A DNA stretch of 64,000 nucleotides from Echinarachnius parma (GCA_037951105.1 JBAMJV010007756.1:1-64000); one strand, 5' to 3'. Shown: positions 48,072 to 59,731, counted from the stretch's first letter. The notes: generated by a model not told the origin, from the letters alone. Made by a program: numbers and translations.

Positions 48072-48143
48072 AGGTGCATCATATTATGACTGTATGCATA
48101 GATGAAAAAGGGAACAACTATACGAATGATCATCTTAAATACT

Positions 48144-48570
48144 TTAAAGAGTACCACCACCCAAAAATAATGTTCTTATAAATGAAAGGTAACATCTTTA
48201 GTAGTCCATTCTATCAACAAGTTCAGAAATATATGTTTCCAGAAAGAAACAAATATATAAGAAAACGCATCACCAATATAAAGCATGCGTTCATGGGTCT
48301 GCATGTACGAAAACTATCTTTGTCCAAAGCGAACGGATCGTCCGGGATTCTATTGTCTACAAACGTACGCGTGAATAGAATTGGCGCACTCGCAAATGTT
48401 TGGCGCGTACGGAACCATGACACAATAATGGTTCCGTAAGTGGTGGTAATTAATTGCATTGTTTATGAATTACACAACCCTTTGCACAATGTTGGGTATC
48501 TATTTGATATTACAAAACGGTACCAAAACATATAATTATGTGTTGTTCTTTGCCTGGTGGTCCCCTTTAA
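48144..48570. mobile_element. Family C MITE, copy 3 (427 bp)
   Basis: It starts TTAAAGAGTACCACCACCC and ends TGGTGGTCCCCTTTAA. It is collinear with 14171-14617 in reverse orientation. Opposed frames of 85 and 78 codons inside are chance. Confidence 0.9.
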
Positions 48571-48729
48571 TCGTTTGGAATTACAATTGCATGCACTGCA
48601 TTATAGCTAGAAGTAAACATAGCTAGAGGATGCGCCTATCTGCAGTTCTTTTAAAAGTCCATAATCAAGAAAATCATCGATTCGAACGTTAAGCGTTTCA
48701 GGCCAATATTCACAATGAGAAATTGGATT

Positions 48730-49330
48730 GCCTTAAAGTCATCCATGTAAAGTGTCTAACTCCACGAAAATTTCTTGGAGCTTCATCGTTTCTCTTCTAC
48801 CGTGTTGTTTAGCTTATGGTAAGAGAAGAATAAAATAGGGTTAGATTTTTTCAAATGTCCCTTTAGTATGAAGATAATTATCATTTAAATATTTCATTTC
48901 AAACACGTTAGCTAACGCTTTTGGATAAACGTACAATTGTCGTAGGTGTACACGCCCGGCCGCGGCCGGCGGCGCGCCACGCGATAACGAGTTCTGGCGT
49001 GCGGATCCCGAGTAGCCAAAACCTTCGGCCTTCGGCGGCCTAAAGACCCGTCGCGACGGGTTGTTAGGCTGAGCGCGCGCAAATTCTATACTGTCTGTAT
49101 ACACGTGTGCGGAATTCGTCAAACGGACGATTATTACTGCAACAAATCTACGGCAGGCCATCAGTATTCGGTGATAAAATATGAACTCAATATTCGTTTT
49201 TTTCCACTAGGTAAACAGTTGACGTTTTCTTTCAAACTTTCACAAATCTTCTAATTGTATTTTACAATGATATTGATATAGGATTGAAGTCTCAAATGTC
49301 ATTTTGTGCAATATCTGACACTTTACATGG
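48730..49330. repeat. Diverged dispersed repeat, interrupted by a GC-rich insert
   Basis: Blocks CTTGGAGCTT, AGCTTATGGTAA, TTTTTTCAAATGTC and GAAGTCTCAAATGTCA match 2920-3330 in order. Between them, about 48945-49140 has no counterpart in the 3-kb copy and differs sharply in base composition. Confidence 0.5.
48950..49080. other. GC-rich island with perfect palindromes (cruciform candidate)
   Basis: In roughly 130 bp there are CCGGCCGCGGCCGG (48956-48969), GGCGCGCC (48971-48978) and ACCCGTCGCGACGGGT (49046-49061). The last is embedded in a 32-nt hairpin closed by GCCTAA/TTAGGC (49038-49069). AT-rich DNA surrounds it. It may be an inserted element, a CpG island or, less likely, foreign sequence. 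The 106-codon minus-strand frame across it (48841-49161) is A/R-rich with no known motif. Confidence 0.7.
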
Positions 49331-49334
49331 ATCA

Positions 49335-50310
49335 CTTTAAAACACGCTTCAAATAAAATAAACGCTGATAACCATGATTGCAGACTTTGCAATAAATTGC
49401 ACACCCACGCAATGATTCGAATTTCTGAATTCACCATGTACGTAGTGTAATTTATACGTAAAAAGAAATACTAAGGGGAAAGTAAAAGTCTCTCTCCATC
49501 GATTTTGTTTAACCGGAAAAAGACCAAAATGGTGTGATATATATTGTGATCTTTTTATAATTCTCCGTGGTTCCCCACACAACAACACCAGTAAAGTCCA
49601 AACACGTATTGAGAAATGTACAGTATACCTATCAATACTGGCACTTCGTTTGGTACTAATAGGGGTTGGTGGTGCGGCCCCCAAATATTCGGCAAACACA
49701 AAACATGACAGAATAAAACGAAACCTAGCTCACCTGAAAATTAAACAATTACGTTAAATATACAATTTCCCATTGCCATGTGGGTGGGGTTGAGGGAGGG
49801 GATGGGGTTGGGCAACTGGCGATATATTCATTACAAATTATCCCCCAAAGAACGTCCACTTTCTGGCTCACCGCCCCCCCCCCCCCTCAGTGCCCCCATC
49901 CTATAGCTTTCATAAACGCTGCTCCGCGGTCCATGCGTTGAACGATCAAGTCAGCACCAAGACAGCTGAAATCCTTTGCGGTGTTGGGAATTCAAAGCGT
50001 TCGCGTTTTCCGAAATCATTTCTCTTGGAAATAAGTCACGTGATACTGTATAATGCGAAGGACAATTATTGATACATGAATTGCATTTAAGTCGGTTTAA
50101 TAGTTAGTCAAAGATAATACATGTGAACAAATATAATCGCTTATAGAGCCAATATATGAAACAAATCTCACATATAGAGCCAATTTATGCTGCACATAGT
50201 TATCGTCGTCAAAGAGTAATATTTCTTACATTTTTAAAGGCCAGTATTTTACCAAAAAATAGTAATGGGTTTCCGAAATCTTTGGTCACGTGACCACCGC
50301 TCAATGTGAA
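49335..50310. other. Non-coding stretch with a C13 run and a CACGTG palindrome
   Basis: C13 at 49874-49886. TGGTCACGTGACCA, a 14-bp perfect palindrome, at 50283-50296. A 116-codon minus-strand frame (49349-49699) is unrecognised. Confidence 0.45.
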
Positions 50311-50314
50311 CGAC

Positions 50315-50706
50315 TATAGAGTGGTGAAGTGTGATGTCATCAACAATCTTTTTTCAGAATTTTCAAATTTCAACTTCATTTTCCGAAAGAGCATCAACAA
50401 TAATGTCCAAATACCGAAAATCAGTTGAATATGTTAATTATTGGCTGAGATATGCTCATCCAAATGAATTTTACTTCAATGGGCAATCAGTGTTATAGTG
50501 CTCTGGTTCATAAAGTTATGAACCAGAGCACTATAACAATGATTGCCTATTGACAAAAAATCAATTCGGATGGGCATATCTCAGCCAATACTTAACATAT
50601 TCAATTGATTTTCGGTAATTAGACATTGCTCTTTTGGAAAATGAAGTTCAAATTTGAAAATTCTAAAAATAGATTTTTATGACGTCATGGCTTCTGTACT
50701 CTATAT
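50315..50706. mobile_element. 392-bp hairpin (palindromic MITE)
   Basis: Arms of about 190 bp meet at a tiny loop near 50511, where GTGCTCTGGTTCATAA and TTATGAACCAGAGCAC face each other. The ends are TATAGAGT and ACTCTATA. Outer arms have scattered mismatches; the inner 60 bp is nearly perfect. Transcription would give a long dsRNA and so potential siRNA. Confidence 0.92.
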
Positions 50707-51073
50707 ACAGTTACTTTGTTGGTATAGTTTCTTTCTATGTTTATACCCTGGACAAAATCCTACAAGGCTTCCTCTCGTCTACAATAGGTTGAAATGTCTC
50801 AGTTTCTTTGTGCGTCGAAATGTAAAAGATGCAGTCAGTATTCATGATTTCCGTTACAATCTTTCTCTCTGAAGATATTTTAAGACGAAACGAGATCGAG
50901 GAAAGCTGATTCGTAATGCCAATTTGCGGATATCCGTGAGAGGGTATATATAGCCAAGCAAAGAGGTATACACCTACTTTAGACCCACTCACTTTCGTAT
51001 AGCGCAGGCTTGATTTCATTCTGTCATTCTTGTATTTCGAAATGTTACTTTATTATTATTATTTATTATAATT

Positions 51074-51149
<76 letters not shown>
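51074..51149 (+). repeat. TAG triplet microsatellite, 25 units
   Basis: Perfect TAG/AGT repeat ending in a TCG variant. Confidence 0.98.
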
Positions 51150-51236
51150 CGTAGTGATGTCATTTTTAACATTATCAGTTCTTCTATTATCAGTTATTAT
51201 TATAATTATCATTTGCAGATATTGTTGCGTTCTTAG

Positions 51237-51260
51237 CCCCCCCCCCCCCCCCCCCCCCCC
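51237..51260 (+). repeat. Poly-C run of 24
   Basis: Longest uninterrupted C run in the window, followed by TGGCATGCCCGATGGGGC. Confidence 0.95.
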
Positions 51261-51445
51261 TGGCATGCCCGATGGGGCTAAACGACACTACTAGAACGCC
51301 ATCAGTCATGTTTCGTATCTCCACTGAGTTCTTAAATAGTAATACACACAACCATAATACAATTATGATTATTCATCACGAATGGAGAAACCCACGCACA
51401 CATTCAGAACCACATCTACCTTAGGGAGTTTGGGAGGGTGCATGT

Positions 51446-51466
51446 GGGGGGGGGGGGGGGGGGGGG
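51446..51466 (+). repeat. Poly-G run of 21
   Basis: Lies about 190 bp from the C24 run, so the two could pair as an inverted G/C duplex arm and may bound one element (51237-51466). Confidence 0.93.
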
Positions 51467-51469
51467 CAA

Positions 51470-52003
51470 AGGGGCTCACATATCTGAAATACAACTGGAA
51501 AATGGGGGACATAAATAAACCCATAATCCGTTGCACAAAACTATAATAATCAACTATACGTATATTATGCTATATTCTGATCAACATTATACACAGTCGT
51601 AATTGAATATATTTAAGAAAGCCAATAAGAACGTCAGAACACTAGTGGCTGTTTGGTTACCTTGGTAACGAGGTAGTTTATGCACGTGTGCACGATCCAT
51701 CAATGTCTGTAACTTGAGCGGGGCGACATTTTTAAAATACGAGAACTCACGCAGACGATTATATATCATAGTTGGATATACGATACATCGGTGTCTGAAA
51801 AAAACCGGCAAGGTTTTGTTTTACTCTGCGTTGTGACTTCGTGCTTATACTCCTACTCATTATTCCTTGATAACAATGTTTATTATTGTATAACCATTGT
51901 ATACAAACATTATTATTGTGTTACGTAATATTCTGTTATTGTAACCCTTTGACTTTGATTTATAGTTTGTAAATAAAGTTATCCTTTGAAAAGTAAGAAA
52001 AAA
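51470..52003. other. Non-coding stretch, no gene seen
   Basis: A 74-codon minus-strand frame only. Short repeated words (ACAATGTTTATTATTGTAT and ACAAACATTATTATTGTGT, 51873-51920) form a small duplication. Confidence 0.45.
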
Positions 52004-52004
52004 G

Positions 52005-52103
52005 TCTTCTTCTTCTTCTTCTTCTTCTTCTTCTTCTTCTTCTTCTTCTTCTTCTTCTTCTTCTTCTTCTTCTTCTTCTTCTTCTTCTTCTTCTTCTTCT
52101 TCT
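52005..52103 (+). repeat. TCT triplet microsatellite, about 33 units
   Basis: Pure CTT/TCT repeat with a following TTGTTGTTGTTG patch near 52120. The minus-strand frame across it reads poly-Arg. Confidence 0.98.
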
Positions 52104-52464
52104 ATTTCTTTCCTTATTTGTTGTTGTTGTTGTTTTAAGTTTATTGGCGTTCTTCATTCATTTTGAATATTTACGCCATCGATGCTGTCGATGGTCGATG
52201 GTCTTTTGTCAGGTTGAAAGCTGTTGTAGTTTTTGTAAAGATGTTTTCATAAAACTTATCATTTTAATACATTCATTATTTTGGCGTAACTATGGACGGA
52301 TGACTATAATGGCGAGGCATATGCTAGCGTTATCTTCATTTTATACAAGCCTTTATATATAATAGACTAAATGTAATGTCTACGTGTTGGAGTTCGTATA
52401 TGATTAGCATGAATTATTATACAACTGAAACAAATGTCTTTTATTAAATTTCACAACATTTTAA

Positions 52465-52556
52465 ACGATATTTTGTCTTCCTCAGGATGACAAACAAGTG
52501 AAGTTATTTGTCATCACTTGTTTGTCATCACCTTGAGGAAGACGATATATCGTCAA
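52465..52556. repeat. Hairpin of about 90 nt with TCTTCCTC / GAGGAAGA arms
   Basis: ACGATATTTTGTCTTCCTCA then GGATGACAAACAAGTGA pairs with TCACTTGTTTGTCATCACC then TTGAGGAAGACGATATATCG. The loop is AGTTATTTG. It could be a palindromic MITE or a retroelement terminal hairpin. Confidence 0.75.
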
Positions 52557-52726
52557 AAATTTGGTGAAATAAGCACACTTGTCTTTTGTTCCCTAAATTA
52601 CGTAGAATGCTCTGTTCATATCCACAGAAGATAGATATGCACAATGTTCCTCCTCTCGATCCAGCAGTATGTGGCAGTTCAGAACCTTATTCCGTAAAAT
52701 CCCGGGGGCATTTTACAAGGATCCTA

Positions 52727-53488
52727 AGTTGAACTTAACTCTAAATTTGACTTAAACATAACTAACTTAAACTTAAACATACCTATATACTTCATATTAC
52801 GTGAAATTTCTGTCTCAGGTGTGCACCAAATCGCATAATTTCACGCCCAAAAATACAAAAGCTCCCTACTGTGGGAGGGGGACACCCCCTCCCACACCCT
52901 CCCCCGCTCGGTCGCTTCGCTTCCTCGCAATATCTCCCCTCCATTTTTGAGAAGTTGTTGATGCCCTTGCTTAGTTTCATGGGAGCTCAATGCCCTAGAC
53001 TATATCGATGGCTCTATAGTATACATGATCACGTGGATCCATCTCATGCAAGGCTCAGTCTTTTCCTTGCTATGCCCTTTAAAAATACGTTATGAGTAGG
53101 TTCACTATTTTATACAATTTTAACACCCATGCTAGGAGCAAATGTCTGAAATCTAAAAGCTTCCGGGGGCTCCGCCCCCTGGACCCCCATTATTGTCCCC
53201 AAATGTGGGTGCCCCCCCCCCCCCCCAAAGTCAGGTATTCGAGCCATCAAGACACTTTCAATGAGCGCATAATACAACTTCCGGGCATGCCAATGTGGGG
53301 CTTTTAGCTCTCTCAGTGGTCACTCTGGAAAATTTTTCAAATTTCGCCCCCCCAATCTCAAAAACGGATCGACACCCCTGGAACATATTGATGATTTGAA
53401 TCAACATTTATGACTTTTAAAAGAACTTTTACAAAACATTAAAATAACCTAATAACTTTCCATAATTGTTATGTCCAACTTAGAGTTA
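52727..53488. mobile_element. Composite G/C-run element, partial
   Basis: GAACTTAACTCTAAATTTG at 52733 and CCAACTTAGAGTTAAGTCC at 53475 share the inverted core ACTTAACTCTAA and may be ends. Inside, 52815-52945 repeats the GTGCACCAAAT...CGGTCGCTTCGCTTCCTCG block of 44765-44940, and a C15 run lies at 53212-53226 after CTTCCGGGGGCTCCGCCCCC. The frames of 62-74 codons are readings of this block. Confidence 0.5.
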
Positions 53489-53494
53489 AGTCCA

Positions 53495-53746
53495 CCCCAG
53501 GTCACATATTACTGGATAGCGTAAACGGATGCAAGACGGAGAGTTATAACATTTTCAATTCATTTTTCTCCGTTTGTATGCGCGTTTTTAGTCTCTTCCT
53601 CGTCAGGCGATGTACGTTGTTCTATCCGGCGGAAAGTTTTGAGCATGAAGCTATGGAGGCGACTTTCACTAACGGATAATTTGATTTTACAAATGTTCAA
53701 TTCGTCGGGCATCCGTTTAAGCTATCCGGTGATATGTGACCGGGCC
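53495..53746. mobile_element. Family S MITE (about 250 bp)
   Basis: The ends CCAGGTCACATATTACTGGAT then AGCGTAAACGGATGC and GCATCCGTTTAAGCTATCC then GGTGATATGTGACCGGG are inverted repeats of about 35 bp with few mismatches. No frame. Confidence 0.85.
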
Positions 53747-53749
53747 TAA

Positions 53750-54660
53750 AATAACTGACTTGAACAAAACCTTTAAAATGTTCACGTGTACTATTTACGT
53801 ATTTGGTTCAGTGGAAATTACGATCCGAAATAATTTCAGTCTTAAAAATACATTTCTTTTTTGGGGAAACATAATTAGTATATCCTCTTGCGGAAATTTT
53901 GTATAGATTTGTTACTTTTCTGGAAAACATGAGAAAACAAATCGCATGATCAAATTACGAATTGGAAGGCGATGAGAAAATCGAGATCTATACGCAAAAA
54001 GGTATGTTGATACATTACATTACAATATCATCTTGACGGAGGAAAATATGCATTCGGGCTACTTTCAGGTATAGATTTTGTTTATTTTTATCCGAATAGC
54101 TGCGAACTTTCATCATGATTGAGTTACGATTGTGTCCATAGGTCCATTCCAGCGTCCTTTAAAAACTCTTTTATTTGCCCTTTCTTTTACGTCACACACG
54201 AGGACATATAAAACGGGACCAATATCAACTTTTGTTCAGGGGCACGGTATATGTTTCTCTTTGATACCAACCATACTCGCAACCTCTTGTTTGAAAATTG
54301 AAGAATAAAAAAAAACCGTGAGCACGCTTTTGGCGGGAACCTTAATAAGTCAGGGAGCGATGATTGATCGTCGTGTGAAACGCTATTTTGGAACATGCCC
54401 CGGGAAATCTCGAGAGATATGCCCCGTTCACACCGTGAAACTAATATAGCTGTGTGCAGCCCTCCAATTTTGGACTCGTTCGCACCCAGGTTTTTCTGTC
54501 ATATTCATAACATACTAGGAGTTGCAATTCATCTTCCATGTTATGATTTAGTGGAAGTTTTGGTACCTACCTTGGTTAGAGTCAATTCAAATATGACCTG
54601 AAACTGCCGAGATATACATTAATAAAGTTACAAGAGGAAAACACTAAAACGAAAGCTTTG
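53750..54660. other. Non-coding stretch, no gene seen
   Basis: Frames of 68-69 codons only; no repeat recognised. Confidence 0.5.
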
Positions 54661-54663
54661 CCC

Positions 54664-54722
54664 TGATGGAATCAAACACGAGACCTCCTACCTAAACACT
54701 GAGCTACACAACTCTATTCTGG
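54664..54722 (-). repeat. Truncated tRNA-like sequence
   Basis: On the minus strand GTGTAGCTCAGTGTTTAGGT resembles box A and GTGTTTGATTCC resembles box B, but only about 20 bases separate them, so the anticodon arm is lost. Pseudogene or SINE remnant. Confidence 0.5.
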
Positions 54723-54729
54723 CGATAAT

Positions 54730-54892
54730 CGCGTATTTTGTATTGATTTATTTTCCGAAATCAAAAATAAAACCATTACAATGAATAGGAACAATAACTG
54801 TAAGTAATTCAAGGTAAATAAATAAAAATGAATTCGGTGGGATGGCCCATTCATCGCCATATTTGTAGACATGGCTGGTCTTCCATTTTCAA
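54730..54892 (-). mobile_element. Retroposon 3'-end candidate (minus strand)
   Basis: TATTTTCCGAAATCAAAAAT-type tail region, A-rich stretch and GGGATGGCCCATTC...GGTCTTCC hairpin block, as at 43089-43405. A similar GGATGGCCCATTTTC...TGGTCTTCCATGG block is seen at 62891-62941. Confidence 0.5.
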
Positions 54893-54900
54893 TGCTCGAG

Positions 54901-54957
54901 TTAAGCCCTGGCTCCGCACACAGAGCCGACTCGAACCGATCCGACTGGTCAGAAAAC
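54901..54957. mobile_element. Family K MITE, truncated by family B
   Basis: TTAAGCCCTGGCTCCGCAC then ACAGAGCCGACTCGAACCG matches the left part of 23847-24064 and stops at the boundary of a family B copy. Family B probably inserted here or a deletion joined the two. Confidence 0.75.
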
Positions 54958-55067
54958 TTGCGCAATTCAACCACTCAGATTTGTGCATTTAGTTTAGTTA
55001 TACATGATCTGACTTACAGTTAATTGCAACTTTACAATCGACTGTAAGTCTTTCTGCAACGGGGTCC
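54958..55067. mobile_element. Family B MITE, one-ended copy
   Basis: Contains GATCTGACTTACAGTTAATT then GCAACTTTACAATCGACTGT and the end TCTTTCTGCAACGGGGTCC. The opposite terminus is missing at the junction with the family K fragment. Confidence 0.8.
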
Positions 55068-55380
55068 TGAGAATGTGAATTATTCTCCTCGTCTGTTTTA
55101 TCACCGTCTTTATGTCTCGAGCGTCCAACAATGCTAATCGGGACATCGGGTATCTACTATGTAGTGTGAAAGAGGGGCTCACCTCTCCGGAGCGTCAGAC
55201 CGTTTACGCGCCATGAGTGTTCCGCGTGCGTCAGTTGTGTTGCAGGGACAACCGAGACCGGCGGAGCGAGGGGCTGGAGGATGGAGTCAAAGAGGAAGAA
55301 GTGGTAGGGGGAGGGAGGGAGAGGAGGCAAGCTTCACTTCGATGGGTGGGGGCATCTTTTGCCAAACATGTTTGTGTGTG

Positions 55381-55460
55381 TTTTTTTTTTTTTTTTTTTT
55401 TTTACAGGGGATGTAGAGGGAGGAAGGTGTGGGTGGGGGGGGGGGGGGGGGGGAGGGGGG
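55381..55460 (+). repeat. T23 run followed by interrupted poly-G
   Basis: T23 at 55381-55403 is followed by GTGTGGGTG and G19, A and G7 at 55435-55461. TATACGCCACTGG at 55513 is the motif that accompanies G runs elsewhere here. All frames across this block are simple-repeat readings. Confidence 0.9.
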
Positions 55461-55529
55461 GAATTCCACGTTGGAAGGGATGTCAATAAATTAACCCCTA
55501 GTTCTCCGTTACCTATACGCCACTGGTTT

Positions 55530-57220
55530 GCGTCAAAACGGCCCACATTATAGATGCATTAAAGAAGCATTATTACGTAAATACTTCTTCGAAAATGGAC
55601 CTTTTAAGAAGATTAGCTTGAATGGATGTCCGTGTACTCTTGATGATATCTTGATTGCGTCATGGGCGATGGCTATGGTGACAGGTGCTTTTCCATTGTA
55701 TCGCACGTTTGGTGATACAATACGGACATTTAAAAGCACAACGGGTGTTGACGTAATAATTTCTTCTTCAAAAGTTCGCTTTGATTCATAATGGTTATAA
55801 ATATAGACATCTCCGGGTGAATTATAGTGACATTGATCTTTACGCTTTTTGTTGAAATAGGAATTATTGAGGTTAATCACTGTAATAATTGGTTAACTAT
55901 AGGGTTTTAACAATAGAACGTAAGCATTATTTGTATGGGGAAACACGAACAAGTATCACAAATAGATTTGACTGGGTGAAGTGAGAGATCTCAATGTCAG
56001 ATTACATTTCCAAGAACATAATCATTCTTACTTTGTCACACTCTGTTACTTACCTTGAATCTCAATCATGTTACACAATAGCTTGTTTGTATCACGGCTT
56101 TCCGTCAAGTTTGGCTCATAGCATCCAACCACCCACTTAATTTCCATAGATACCCCTCCCCCTTTTCCCTCGCCAATTCGTGAAATATTTACATACAGCC
56201 TCGAACCTCAAAACGGATGCGCGCGCAATCACCTCAGCTCCCGCGCTAACAAAACACCCCGCATCAATGTTTCTGTCAAATCGCTGAATTGTTTTCTCGC
56301 GTTAGCATCGTTTTTTTTTAACGAGAAGTCGAGATATCGAAGGATTTAGTTGGTATATTGGCATATTTTAGATACACTTGTGCTGTGTTGCTCAGTAATA
56401 TTGCTCTGCGCTATAATATAGTTGTCCATCTGAACTCGACGGCAGGATAATTTTCCAGTCAAATTGGTAAAGTATTATTTGTATACTTTTGTTTGTATAA
56501 CGGTGTAAACACAACGCAAGTAGTATAAGGCAATTGTATGATATACTGCAGTATTTCATTTAATATCAAATAGATAAATAGTTCTGATGTTGGTCTTTTT
56601 TTTCAGATGTGTGATTTTAATGATCAAAACATATCAAAAGATAAAAATGAGCATCTACTTTCAGTGTACCATGTTTCATAAGGATCTTCAATAGATACCA
56701 GTACTTTATTGTTTAACATTCAAATACATGTACAGAATGTGTGGGTCGCGGTGTGCCTTCCAATCGCTTGATGTTTTTTTGTTTTGTTTTTTTAAGAAGA
56801 AAAAAATGGTAAATAACATTTATAAAGCGCTATGCAACATCTGTTTCTAAGAATTTACACCATTTAGATATTTCAAGAACAACATTTGATTAATCTTAAA
56901 AAATCATTTAATATATAGTCGTACACATTTTGCCTTGATTCAATTTGAAAGAAACGATTGTTATCCATGTCATCATAATTATTTAAATTTGTTTGTTTAA
57001 ATTTACTCGACAAAATTTAAATTTAATTTATTCTGAAAAAAAAGAAGTATTAATCGTCGAAGTCTTAGTTAATTATTTGATTCATTTAAACGCTAGGGAA
57101 GCCAATGAACAAAATTAATCTCGTCATAATTATTATCCATTAACTACTTTAATTACATAACTATTTAAAGGCATTATAACCGTTTAATACAATACGTCAA
57201 TTTATCAAAATGTGATTTAA
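55530..57220. other. Non-coding stretch; overlapping 87- and 110-codon frames
   Basis: A plus-strand frame (55528-55791) and a minus-strand frame (55548-55880) overlap almost completely, and neither has a motif I recognise. One could be a decayed transposon exon. AAAGCGCTATGCAACATCTG near 56824 resembles the retroposon tail at 45.7 kb. Confidence 0.4.
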
Positions 57221-57225
57221 AGTTC

Positions 57226-58092
57226 TAAACCCCTCACAAAAAGTTCCGCAATTCAAGTTTGAGCGTTCATATCTCTCCTATTATTATTCATGAATTTGGT
57301 ATCATTGGAAAGCTTGTATTCTCCCCTTTACATGACATTTGCTATGAATATGTTATCATGGAATGTGCATGACACCCGAATATGGGGCAAAGTCAAAAGT
57401 GAAATGTTGCAAAATGCATTGATATTGTCAACAGTGTACCCTCCTATTGTTGGGAGAATAAAGTGTTCTGAATGATGTCAAGTCGGTCATGCGTGAATGT
57501 CAATGGCGTATTAACGTTTTCTTTGGAGGATGAAATGTGTCTTTATGATTTTGAGGTGGTGCAGTAACGATTGTTTATGTTGTTAGGAAGATGTGATATG
57601 TTTTATTGACTGATTGAGAAATTATCATTATGTTTGACTTTTACACGGATTACTGCAAGTTTGTCAGTTTTCCAAGTTTACACAAAATCCACCACAATTA
57701 CAGTACAAACGTCACTTTTCATTGTCCAAACAACAGACTAATACAGTATTGTATTCATCACCACTTCAAAATCATTCCACCGTCCAGGGTAATGATAATG
57801 CGCCATTAACATTATGCATGATCGCCTCAACATCATTCAACATAATTCTCCCGATGTCATGATAAATCATATTGACAATATCAATGCATTTTGCAACATT
57901 TCACTTTTGACTTTGCCCCTTATTCGGGTGTCATGCACATTCCATGATAACATATTCATAACAAATGGCATACCAATACAAAGGGGTGAAACAAAGCTTC
58001 CCAATGATACCACATTTATGAACAGTAATAAAGTTATATAGGAGAGATATGAACGCTCAAACTTGAATTGCGGATTTTGTTGTGAGGGGTTT
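57226..58092. mobile_element. Fold-back element, 867 bp
   Basis: AAACCCCTCACAAAAAGTTC then CGCAATTCAAGTTTGAGCG on the left is mirrored by CGCTCAAACTTGAATTGCG then GATTTTGTTGTGAGGGGTTT on the right. Pairing continues through landmarks such as GTTATCATGGAATGTGCATG / CATGCACATTCCATGATAAC and, more loosely, to about 57600 and 57770. The arms are thus about 350 bp with a centre of about 170 bp. Small frames of 61 and 75 codons are the two arms read inward. No transposase. Confidence 0.92.
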
Positions 58093-58225
58093 ATGTTAAT
58101 ACTTCAATATGCATAATAATGTGAAAAGGGCGCTTAAATAGTCTATATGTATGGACTTTTTGGCCCGTATTCTGCCTTCGTGAAAAAAAAATACGTGTAA
58201 TAATCAAACTACAAATTATAGCTGG

Positions 58226-58625
58226 TTAAAGGGAGCTATTATCTTTGTTGACATGTGCAAATAAATGATTAATGGTTGATCAAATGTGTATTTATGTGAA
58301 CTGATATGTCCACATGCAAGGTGATGTATGAACATGTCTCCTTATTAAAATGAATGTTATATGGCCGATTAATGAGCGAAAGTGCAAAGTGATATTCGCC
58401 AACTCATGGCACTGACTTTGAAAAAACTTATAACTTTACAGTGGATAATTATAAATCCGAACACTTCAATCGTAAATATCTTTTTAACGCAAGAGAAAAA
58501 ACAAAAAAACTGTTCTATATAAATTATGCTTTTATTGGTAATACGAATACAACAAGGTACGAGAGAACCAAAAGAGTTCTAAGGAATTTGTTTTGGATTT
58601 GGCCAATGTTACTAGATCCCTTTAA
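58226..58625 (+). mobile_element. Family A MITE, copy 6 (400 bp)
   Basis: From TTAAAGGGAGCTATTATCTT to AATGTTACTAGATCCCTTTA then A. The right terminus is the exact complement of the copy 1 left terminus. Confidence 0.92.
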
Positions 58626-58706
58626 CATTTACACCTGAGGATAAAGCAAGTGCCTTCAACAAAGTAGCGTGTGCTTCTTCAATGATACAAGTGGGGAACA
58701 CATTAA

Positions 58707-58944
58707 TTTGTTGTTGTTGTCATTTCTATATTCCCCTTGTATAGTTTAATTATCACTTCCCCAAGTTATTGTAATGCCATCTGTTCCCATACACCCCATC
58801 TTCGTAGGTACGCCACTGGATGGAACACATTTTTGTTGTTGTCATTTCTGTATACCCCTTATTTATATTTTCATTATCACTACCCCTAGTTATTGCCCCA
58901 CTGGCCCCTATAGCACCCCAATCTTCGTAGGTACGCCTCTGGAT
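58707..58944 (+). repeat. Two tandem units of about 120 bp
   Basis: TTGTTGTTGTCATTTCTATA and TTGTTGTTGTCATTTCTGTA lie about 120 bp apart. Each unit ends ATCTTCGTAGGTACGCC(A/T)CTGGATGG. TACGCCACTGG is the motif repeatedly found near G/C runs. Confidence 0.9.
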
Positions 58945-59252
58945 GGCAATGGCTCACTGTCGACATTAATTTCACCTGCACAACCTGAAGGTTGAATCGT
59001 GAAATTCCTGCTCGGTATAATAATGTGAATTATTCAAGACGGGCGGATACAAGACAGAGGTCAAAATTAACTAGTATACTCGAATATGTGATCGTTGATG
59101 TCACTTCGCAGTCACGTATTGTTTTGTTCACGGAGTTCGTGTCAGCTAGTCCTGATTAAAAATAGATACATCTCATATGTAATGATTGACGGGCTCGTGA
59201 TATCCACACCCTCCCACCACCTTTTCACTCACCCCATTTCTCTCCACCACAA

Positions 59253-59266
59253 CCCCCCCCCCCCCC
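59253..59266 (+). repeat. Poly-C run of 14
   Basis: Lies in CACCACAA / TTCTCTCTC context, about 50 bases before a family A copy. Confidence 0.9.
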
Positions 59267-59313
59267 TTCTCTCTCTTTCTCTCCAAATCATCTTTTCCTC
59301 CCGCACACTCTCC

Positions 59314-59731
59314 TAAAGGGAACTATAGTAACATTGTCTAAATACACAAATCTTACTTGGAACTCTATGGTATTTTTCTCATACCTTGTTGTATTCGCAT
59401 TACCAATATATAGGAGCATGGAACGGGTTTCGGTTTTTCGAATCCACCCTTCGTCAAAAAAATATTTACGATTGAATTTATCAGATTTTTTAATTATCCA
59501 CTTGAAAGTTATACCTGTGTAAAAAAAAAAGTGCAATGATTTAGCAAATATTACTTTTTTGCCATTTTTCGCATTTTCGCCATAAATTATAATATCAATT
59601 TAACGTGAAAGGTTCACACGTTACTGAGTGGACTTATCAGATCACAAAAATACGCTCGTTATCAAACCAATCAGAATTCCTAATTCCTAATCGGAATTGC
59701 ACATATCAACAACATTACTAGGACCCTTTGA
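59314..59731 (-). mobile_element. Family A MITE, copy 7 (reverse orientation)
   Basis: TAAAGGGAACTATAGTAACA to TTACTAGGACCCTTTGA, with CGTTACTGAGTGGAC-like landmarks in reverse order. Opposed 82- and 62-codon frames inside are chance. Confidence 0.88.

Noticed and set aside
55528..55880. Opposed 87- and 110-codon frames
   Set aside because: They overlap on opposite strands and resemble no transposase or other family I know.
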